A program made the translations under genes and the position numbers. Of a DNA stretch of 10,050 nucleotides, positions 1 through 4,939 are shown piece by piece (the first letter of the stretch is position 1; each line of letters starts with the position of its first letter). The stretch is from assembly GCA_012961725.1 (NCBI GenBank), contig DTYU01000003.1, positions 1 to 10,050 on the forward strand, in the 5' to 3' direction. This DNA comes from Desulfotomaculum sp. GTDB lineage: Bacteria; Bacillota; Desulfotomaculia; Desulfotomaculales; Ammonificaceae. Under the pieces are notes generated by a model. The model was given only the letters and a program-made list of their open reading frames with translations, had not been told where the DNA came from and made no database searches.

Positions 1-173
1 CGCTTGAAGATAAGTCCCCCGGTGTGAAGCGCGCTTTCTACAATGGATATACCCAAAACAGCCACCGCTTCCAAGAGGAGACCGCACGCCGGCCGCTTAC
101 CGCCTGCCGGGTATGCGGCCAGCCGTCGCCGGCGAACATCTGCACCTTCTGCCGCATCTGGCGCAACGCCTGA
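1..173 (+). CDS. C-terminal end of a probable PP-loop ATPase for tRNA thiolation (TIGR00269/TtuA-like), 5' end outside window
   Basis: The frame beginning at base 3 is open from the left edge to a TGA at 171-173, giving 56 residues. It starts LEDKSPGVKRAFYNGY and ends in a zinc ribbon, CRVC-x8-CTFC (first Cys codon at 105, last at 150). An 'E..xPG...xFY.G' stretch followed by a 'CxxCGxP....CxxC' tail is what I know from the C-terminus of TtcA/TtuA-type PP-loop ATPases. These adenylate a tRNA base before 2-thiolation, and the C-terminal cysteines bind zinc. The catalytic PP-loop (SGGxDS) would lie upstream of the window, so the family call rests only on this tail. Any other zinc-ribbon protein is possible. 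The gene converges on the thioesterase gene, and the 21 bp between the two stops show no clear terminator hairpin. Confidence 0.6.
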   Translation, partial: LEDKSPGVKRAFYNGYTQNSHRFQEETARRPLTACRVCGQPSPANICTFCRIWRNA

Positions 174-194
174 GTGGAATCCCAGAGGGTTGTG

Positions 195-683
195 TCACGG
201 CCTCATTGAGGAAAAAGACGAATCGGCCTCTCGGCCGCGCCCTGCCCGGGAATCCTGCTTGATATTAGCAACACCTTGAAATAGAGCGACCAGCCGGCCT
301 CCGGCATCCGCTACCGTAACCCGGACGTGGGTCAGCCGCCCGCGGCGGAACGCCTCAACAGCGCGTGCAGTCAACACATCTCCGGTCTTGGTCGCCCGCA
401 GAAAGCTGATATCCGCATGAATCGCCAGGGCGGTTTCTCCATAAGCGTTGCTTGCCGCGCCGAAAACGGTGTCGGCCAGCGCGAATATTACCCCTCCGTG
501 CGTTACGCCGGCAAAATTGAGCATATCTTCCCGGATGGTGAGGGCGGCCTCTGCATATCCCGGTCCAATGTGCCCGAAGGAGACCCCAAGGGCCATAGGG
601 AATGAGTCTTTTTCAACCAGTGAGCGAATGGACTGATTGGGTCTGGGCCTAGTTTCCGGCAACTTTGTTTTTTCATTTGACAT
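195..683 (-). CDS. PaaI-type hotdog-fold acyl-CoA thioesterase
   Basis: This 162-residue protein matches the PaaI branch of the hotdog thioesterases, which hydrolyse acyl- or aryl-CoA esters in the cytoplasm. The active-site segment is well preserved: MLNFAGVTHGGVIFALADT at residues 54-72. Within it, His62-Gly-Gly sits at the start of the long hotdog helix, and Asp71 aligns with the catalytic Asp of E. coli PaaI (HGGQLFSLADT). Further family landmarks are DISFLR near residue 91 and VALFQG near 132. The core is about 140 residues; here extra unconserved residues lie at both ends, including a charged tail after NIKQ. The ATG at 681-683 has no good Shine-Dalgarno sequence, so the exact start is uncertain, but the family fold needs residues from about 17 onward. 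No phenylacetate-degradation genes are nearby, so the substrate is open and a housekeeping CoA-recycling role is as likely as any. Confidence 0.9.
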   Translation of the reverse strand: MSNEKTKLPETRPRPNQSIRSLVEKDSFPMALGVSFGHIGPGYAEAALTIREDMLNFAGVTHGGVIFALADTVFGAASNAYGETALAIHADISFLRATKTGDVLTARAVEAFRRGRLTHVRVTVADAGGRLVALFQGVANIKQDSRAGRGREADSSFSSMRP

Positions 684-712
684 GAGGGTATCTATTCGCG
701 ATGGCTTAAGAA

Positions 713-744
713 ATCCCTTTATTCCAAAGAAAAACTAAAGGGAT
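713..744. repeat. 9-bp perfect inverted repeat upstream of the thioesterase gene
   Basis: ATCCCTTTA (713-721) and TAAAGGGAT (736-744) are exact reverse complements separated by 14 bp. The repeat lies 30 bp upstream of the thioesterase start codon. It could be a transcription-factor operator or a weak mRNA hairpin. It has only 9 bp, a large loop and no adjoining T-run, so I do not call it a terminator. Chance occurrence in AT-rich DNA is possible. Confidence 0.4.
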
Positions 745-805
745 AAGTCGGCCTTTATTTTAATCGGTGCTGTTGGGAATAATATTTTCTGTTTGAAAAA
801 TAAGA

Positions 806-834
806 TTTAAAAGACCATCCAAGGCCTCTATGAT
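806..834 (+). promoter_or_regulatory. Candidate sigma-A promoter of the malQ-treZ-GH57-treY operon
   Basis: TTTAAA (806-811, 4 of 6 to the -35 consensus) and TATGAT (829-834, 5 of 6 to the -10 consensus) are separated by exactly 17 bp. Transcription would begin near 841, giving an untranslated leader of about 150 nt before malQ that would contain the whole repeat cluster at 875-949. It is the best sigma-70-like pair I found in the gap. The region is AT-rich, so hits of this quality can arise by chance. Confidence 0.4.
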
Positions 835-874
835 ACCCAATGGTGAGATGGAATACACCTTTGTACTTCTGGCG

Positions 875-949
875 CTTTGTGTGAAAGAATTAGGTACAGG
901 TCTTTGTATCATTGTGTGATGAGAAAACTTAAGAAATCACACAAAGACC
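875..949 (+). promoter_or_regulatory. Repeat cluster in the malQ leader with two mutually exclusive hairpins; possible operator or leader switch
   Basis: The octamer TTGTGTGA occurs at 877-884 and 912-919, 35 bp apart, and its reverse complement TCACACAA lies at 937-944. Two stems compete for the downstream arm. The proximal stem is TTGTGTGAT (912-920) with ATCACACAA (936-944), 9 bp around a 15-nt loop. An alternative register of the same hairpin pairs GTGTGAT (914-920) and GGTCTTT (899-905) with 936-949, 14 bp interrupted by an 8-nt bulge. The distal stem is CTTTGTGTGA (875-884) with TCACACAAAG (937-946), 10 bp around a 52-nt loop. The two cannot form together. No U-run follows, so it is not an intrinsic terminator. 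The repeats could equally be binding sites for a dimeric repressor or activator. Function is inferred only from geometry. Confidence 0.4.
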
Positions 950-974
950 ACAAAAAACATGATAGCGAGACATT

Positions 975-980
975 GGAGAG
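975..980 (+). promoter_or_regulatory. Ribosome binding site of malQ
   Basis: GGAGAG lies 9 nt before the ATG at 990, a normal spacing that supports this start codon. It also places the leader hairpin (ending at 949) 25 nt upstream of the Shine-Dalgarno sequence, so that hairpin would not directly bury it. Confidence 0.7.
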
Positions 981-989
981 CGATTTCCC

Positions 990-3050
990 ATGCCGGAAAA
1001 ACAGGTTAAACAGCTCCACCAGCTTGCAGCACTGAACGGCATCGAAACCGCCTACTACGATGTGACGGGCATCCGGCGGCAGGCCACGCCCGATTCGCTG
1101 CTTGCGGCGCTCAGGTCTCTTGGAGTTACGATAGAAAGCATGACCGATCTTTGCGATGCGATTCGAGAGACCCGCCTGAAAAGGTTACGGCGCTGCTGCG
1201 AGCCGGTACGGGTAACCTGGGACGGTGGACCTGTCCGCTTCCAATTAAGCCTGCCGGTGTCAACAGGGGATTCCGCCGAGTGTATCCTCGAGACCGAGAA
1301 CGGCGAGGTGCGGCGCTGGAGCTGTAACCTGAATGACCTCCCCGTTTTGCGTACCGCAGAGGTGGAAGGTGAGCGGTATACGGTCAGGCAGATCGTCCTT
1401 CCTCCCGGGTTGCCCTGGGGGTATCACCGCTTAACACTTATTGTGCAAAACAGGTCATATGAAACCATGATAATAAGTGCTCCGCTGAAGGCATATAATC
1501 TTCCCGGCAGGCCCACGGGCAAGACCTGGGGAGTCTTCATTCCTCTGTACGCACTCCATTCTGAGCGGAGCCTGGTCGCGGGGGATCTCACCGACTTGAG
1601 GATGCTGTTAGACTGGGTCCGCAGGCTTGGCGGCGGTCTGGTCGGGACCTTGCCGCTGTTGGCCGCGTATCTCGACGAGCCGTTTGACCCAAGCCCCTAT
1701 ATGCCGGTTAGCCGCTTGTTTTGGAACGAGTTCTATATCGATATCACTGGTATACCGGAACTTGAGTTATGTCCCGAGGCAGTGGAGATACTCGAATCTG
1801 GAAGGTTTCAGAACGAGACGGAAAAGCTCCGGAGGAGCTCACTTGTAGATTACCGCCGCGGGATGTCCGCGAAGCGAAAGGTCCTGCAAAGGTTAGCCTC
1901 TTGCTGCTTCGACGGGGAATCCAAACGCCATGCGGACCTGTTGCACTGGGTCACCAAGCGCCCGGAGGTTAAAGAATATGCGCGTTTTCGCGCCGTTGCC
2001 GAGCGACAGCGCGCCGGCTGGCCGGCGTGGCCGGACCGGATGCGCGCAGGCGAGCTTCGAGAAGAGGATTGCGACCCTGAAGCGGAACGGTATCACCTTT
2101 ACGTGCAATGGGTAATCGACCAGCAGCTCCGCTCTCTTGCCACCGGAGAGAACGCCGGCCTTTACCTTGACCTGCCGCAGGGGGTGAACGGCGGCGGGTA
2201 CGACGTGTGGCGCGAGCGTTCTGCCTTCGCCTTAGACGTAAGCACCGGCGCCCCGCCCGACCCGTTTTTCAGTTACGGCCAGGACTGGGGCTTTCCGCCG
2301 CTGCACCCGCAGCGTATTCGTGAACAGGGTTACCGGTACTACATCGCCTGCCTGCGCAACCACCTCGAACACGCTTCGGCGTTGCGGCTTGACCATGTGA
2401 TGGCACTGCACCGGCTCTTTTGGGTACCGAGGGGCATGACCGCCCGGGAGGGGGTATACGTGCGCTGTCATCCGGAAGAGTTTTACGCCATCCTGACCCT
2501 CGAATCGCAACGGTATCAAACGGTTATCGTCGGGGAGGATTTAGGCACCGTACCCCCTAAGGTCCGAACGGCCATGTCCAGACACGGGATAAACCGCATG
2601 TATATCCTGCCCTTCGAGCTCACCGGGAACCCGCAGCGGGCGTTGAATGAAGTGCCCCCCAATATCCTGACCAGCTTGAATACGCACGATATGCTGCCCT
2701 TTGCCTCGTTCTTGCAGGCAAAGGAGGAGCGTGAGCGTTTAAACTTGGCTGCTTTCCTCCATGCCGTAGGCTGGCTTGAAAGGCCCACCGGCGATACAAA
2801 GCCCCTTATGGAAGCCTGCTTGCGGTACTTGTCCGCCAGCCAGTCGCAGCTTCTCATCGTAAACTTAGAGGACCTGTGGTCGGAGACCGCGCCGCAGAAT
2901 CTCCCCGGAACCGACGAGTATCCAAGCTGGCGGCGAAAGGCAAGGTACCCTTTTGAGGAGTTCAGCCGGATGCCCGAAGTGCTGACAGTGCTCGCAGAGA
3001 TTGACGATTTAAGAAGGGGCAGACATCAAGGTCAAACGCAAGCGCCCTGA
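990..3050 (+). CDS. malQ: 4-alpha-glucanotransferase (amylomaltase), GH77, long E. coli MalQ-like type
   Basis: MalQ moves alpha-1,4-glucan segments between maltodextrins (EC 2.4.1.25), disproportionating short chains into longer ones plus glucose or maltose. The 686 residues have the layout of E. coli MalQ (about 690): an N-terminal extension of roughly 175 residues, absent from the short thermophile amylomaltases, then the GH77 barrel from W180 (WGVFIPLYALHSERS). The sugar-binding loop contains SPYMPVSRLFWNEFYID. The catalytic residues are the nucleophile Asp468 in ALRLDHVMALHRLFW, the acid/base Glu516 in VGEDLGTVP, and the stabilising Asp567 in NTHDMLPF. The C-terminal NLPGTDEYPSWRRK matches the E. 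coli NIPGT...NWRRK motif. There is no signal peptide, so it is cytosolic. As first gene of the operon it probably rebuilds TreY-sized chains (at least four glucoses) from the maltose and maltotriose left after trehalose removal; that role is inferred from context. Confidence 0.96.
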   Translation: MPEKQVKQLHQLAALNGIETAYYDVTGIRRQATPDSLLAALRSLGVTIESMTDLCDAIRETRLKRLRRCCEPVRVTWDGGPVRFQLSLPVSTGDSAECILETENGEVRRWSCNLNDLPVLRTAEVEGERYTVRQIVLPPGLPWGYHRLTLIVQNRSYETMIISAPLKAYNLPGRPTGKTWGVFIPLYALHSERSLVAGDLTDLRMLLDWVRRLGGGLVGTLPLLAAYLDEPFDPSPYMPVSRLFWNEFYIDITGIPELELCPEAVEILESGRFQNETEKLRRSSLVDYRRGMSAKRKVLQRLASCCFDGESKRHADLLHWVTKRPEVKEYARFRAVAERQRAGWPAWPDRMRAGELREEDCDPEAERYHLYVQWVIDQQLRSLATGENAGLYLDLPQGVNGGGYDVWRERSAFALDVSTGAPPDPFFSYGQDWGFPPLHPQRIREQGYRYYIACLRNHLEHASALRLDHVMALHRLFWVPRGMTAREGVYVRCHPEEFYAILTLESQRYQTVIVGEDLGTVPPKVRTAMSRHGINRMYILPFELTGNPQRALNEVPPNILTSLNTHDMLPFASFLQAKEERERLNLAAFLHAVGWLERPTGDTKPLMEACLRYLSASQSQLLIVNLEDLWSETAPQNLPGTDEYPSWRRKARYPFEEFSRMPEVLTVLAEIDDLRRGRHQGQTQAP

Positions 3051-3069
3051 AACGGGAAGCGCGAAGTGT

Positions 3070-3074
3070 GAGGT
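3070..3074 (+). promoter_or_regulatory. Ribosome binding site selecting the GTG start of treZ
   Basis: GAGGT at 3070-3074 is 7 nt before GTG at 3082. The second AGAGG (3076-3080) abuts the GTG too closely to serve it. The family's N-terminus (LGATYL, then CRFRVWAP) begins right after this GTG, which supports the choice. Confidence 0.6.
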
Positions 3075-3081
3075 TAGAGGT

Positions 3082-4938
3082 GTGAAGCTTGACCTGACGT
3101 TAGGTGCAACGTACCTGAAAAACGAACGCTGCCGGTTCCGCGTCTGGGCGCCCCGGGCCGGTGCCGTTTCGGTGCACATCCTTCAACCCGCAGAGCAGTT
3201 GGTTCCGCTGACTCGGAAGGAGCACGGCTATTATGACGCAGTTGTGGAGGGGGTGAAACCGGGCAGCCTTTATTTTTATCTGCTCGATGGAGAAAAGGAG
3301 CGGCCCGACCCGGCTTCACGCAGTCAGCCGCACGGTGTGCACGGACCCTCCGAGGTTGTGGACCCGGATGCCTTTGTATGGTCCGATCAGTGCTGGACCG
3401 GCCGCCCGCAACGGGAGCTGGTCTTTTATGAGCTCCACGTGGGAACGTTTACCGAAGAGGGCACTTTCGATGCTGCAACTGCTCATTTAGACCAGATACA
3501 AGAGTTGGGCGTCACCGCTGTGCAACTAATGCCCGTGGCTCAGTTCCCGGGCGGCCGGAACTGGGGCTACGACGGGGTCTTCCCGTTCGCGGTACAGAAC
3601 TCTTACGGCGGTCCTGAAGGCTTGAGACGCCTGGCCGATGCCTGCCATAAGCGAAAGATGGCGGTTTTTCTCGATGTGGTTTATAACCATTTAGGACCCG
3701 AGGGAAACTACCTGCAGGAGTTTGCACCGTACTTTACGGACCGCTACCAAACCCCTTGGGGGGCTGCGGTAAACCTCGACGGTCCTTTGAGCGGCGAGGT
3801 GCGGCGCTTTTTCATTGAGAACGCCCTGTACTGGCTGGAGGAGTTCCATATCGACGGCCTCAGGCTTGATGCAGTCCATGCGATCTTCGACATGTCGGCG
3901 CTTCACTTCCTTGAAGAGTTGAACGCCGCGGTACACCTCTCCGGGGAAAGGTCAGGGCGCCGGGTCTATGTAATCGCCGAAAGCGACCTCAACAACGCCC
4001 GGTTAATAAGACCGCGGGCGGTGGGAGGTTACGGCTTAGACGCCCAGTGGTGCGACGATTTTCAGCACTCGCTCCACGCCCTGCTCACCGGAGAGCGAAC
4101 CGGTTATTACGCGGATTTCGGTACGCTGGCGCATCTTTGCAAGGCCTTTGAAAACGGTTACGTTTATACCGGACAGTATTCAACTTACCGCCGCCGGCGC
4201 CACGGAAACCGGACGGAGCTTTGCCGCCCGGAACAGTTCGTGGTTTTCGCGCAGAACCACGACCAGGTGGGCAACCGCGCACGCGGAGAAAGGCTCGCAG
4301 CGCTGATCTCTTTTCCCGCGCTGAAATTAGCGGCCGCCGTGGTGATCCTGTCCCCGTTCTTGCCCTTGCTCTTCATGGGCGAGGAGTACGGCGAGACGGC
4401 ACCCTTCCAGTATTTCACCAGCCATTCGGAGCCAGAGCTGGTAAAGGCGGTACGCGAGGGGCGGCGCGCGGAGTTCGACGCGCTCGAATGGAAGAACAGC
4501 GTACCGGATCCGCAGGATGAAGAGACCTTCATTCGCTCGCGGCTGCGCCGTGAACTCCTGCGGCAAAAGCGGCATAAAACGCTTTTCGAGTTTTATAAAA
4601 ATCTCATCCGCCTCCGCCGTGAGCTGCCTGCTTTGGCAAACCTGGATTGGGAGGCTGTGGAGATCACCTCTTCTGAGCGGGAACGGTTGCTCTTTATCCG
4701 CCGGCTAAGCGGTGACGACGAGGCCTGGATGGCGTTTTCTTTCAACGAGGCTGCAACAACCGCTGTTGCACCGCTGCCGCCGGGACGCTGGCGAAAGCTG
4801 TTGGACAGCGCTGAGGAAAGGTGGCTCGCCAGCGGCAGTTCGGTTCCGGCCGAGGTTGTTTCCCCCGGAGAAGCGGCCCTTGCCTTGAGTCCGCTTTCTT
4901 GTCTTATACTGTCACGCGTAAAGGAGGCTTGCGATTGA
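3082..4938 (+). CDS. treZ: Malto-oligosyltrehalose trehalohydrolase, GH13
   Basis: TreZ hydrolyses the alpha-1,4 bond next to the trehalose end of maltooligosyl-trehalose, releasing free trehalose (EC 3.2.1.141). It is the second step of the TreY-TreZ route. The 618 residues show an N-terminal E-set domain (about 1-100, with CRFRVWAP), a GH13 barrel (about 110-500) and a C-terminal beta domain. Family motifs are NWGYDGVFPFAVQNSYGGPEG and DVVYNHLGPEGNY. The catalytic set is the nucleophile Asp263 in GLRLDAVHAI, the acid/base Glu300 in VIAESDLNNA and Asp394 in QNHDQVGNRARGE. These correspond to Asp252, Glu283 and Asp377 of the Sulfolobus enzyme, which has the same surrounding sequence. MGEEYGE and the late DPQDEETF are also typical of TreZ and separate it from GlgB and GlgX. 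The start is GTG, 31 bp after malQ. Its stop is 1 bp before the next gene's ATG, indicating cotranscription and probable translational coupling. Confidence 0.97.
   Translation: MKLDLTLGATYLKNERCRFRVWAPRAGAVSVHILQPAEQLVPLTRKEHGYYDAVVEGVKPGSLYFYLLDGEKERPDPASRSQPHGVHGPSEVVDPDAFVWSDQCWTGRPQRELVFYELHVGTFTEEGTFDAATAHLDQIQELGVTAVQLMPVAQFPGGRNWGYDGVFPFAVQNSYGGPEGLRRLADACHKRKMAVFLDVVYNHLGPEGNYLQEFAPYFTDRYQTPWGAAVNLDGPLSGEVRRFFIENALYWLEEFHIDGLRLDAVHAIFDMSALHFLEELNAAVHLSGERSGRRVYVIAESDLNNARLIRPRAVGGYGLDAQWCDDFQHSLHALLTGERTGYYADFGTLAHLCKAFENGYVYTGQYSTYRRRRHGNRTELCRPEQFVVFAQNHDQVGNRARGERLAALISFPALKLAAAVVILSPFLPLLFMGEEYGETAPFQYFTSHSEPELVKAVREGRRAEFDALEWKNSVPDPQDEETFIRSRLRRELLRQKRHKTLFEFYKNLIRLRRELPALANLDWEAVEITSSERERLLFIRRLSGDDEAWMAFSFNEAATTAVAPLPPGRWRKLLDSAEERWLASGSSVPAEVVSPGEAALALSPLSCLILSRVKEACD
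4921..4927 (+). promoter_or_regulatory. Ribosome binding site of the GH57 gene, inside the end of treZ
   Basis: AAGGAGG is a near-perfect Shine-Dalgarno sequence lying in the last codons of treZ. It is 12 nt from the ATG at 4940, longer than optimal. No other good start lies between, and the protein needs its GH57 HxHxxQPP motif at residue 8, so ATG 4940 is kept. Confidence 0.65.
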
Positions 4939-4939
4939 C

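Larger units (their letters stand above)
684..989. other. AT-rich divergent intergenic region
   Basis: This 306-bp gap separates the start of the minus-strand thioesterase gene from the plus-strand malQ operon and is visibly richer in A and T than the flanking genes. I find no convincing coding frame in it. It contains a 9-bp inverted repeat near the thioesterase start, a candidate sigma-A promoter facing malQ, a repeat and hairpin cluster downstream of that promoter, and the malQ ribosome binding site. Each is listed separately. I could not find a convincing promoter for the thioesterase gene. Confidence 0.8.

Noticed and set aside
43..279. Plus-strand 78-codon frame at the left edge
   Set aside because: It overlaps the zinc-ribbon tail in another frame and runs into the thioesterase gene; its product is Arg/Ala/Pro-rich, typical of an out-of-frame reading of GC-rich coding DNA.
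327..636. Plus-strand open frames of 62-92 codons opposite the thioesterase gene
   Set aside because: They lie antisense within a gene with clear PaaI motifs; the translations show no recognisable family and no ribosome binding site stands out.
899..960. Intrinsic terminator in the malQ leader
   Set aside because: The hairpin is followed by an A-run on the plus strand, not a T-run. On the minus strand the T-run precedes the hairpin instead of following it.
2232..2857. Minus-strand open frames under malQ
   Set aside because: They fall across the catalytic part of MalQ and look like frame shadows of GC-rich sequence.
3051..3081. Internal promoter or terminator between malQ and treZ
   Set aside because: Only 31 bp, with no hairpin and no -35/-10 pair; it contains just the treZ ribosome binding site.
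3082..4938. Reading the second operon gene as a glycogen branching or debranching enzyme (GlgB/GlgX)
   Set aside because: NWGYDGVFPFAVQNSYGGPEG, LDAVHAI, AESDLN and QNHDQVGNR together match TreZ closely, including the Sulfolobus enzyme, and do not match GlgB or GlgX.
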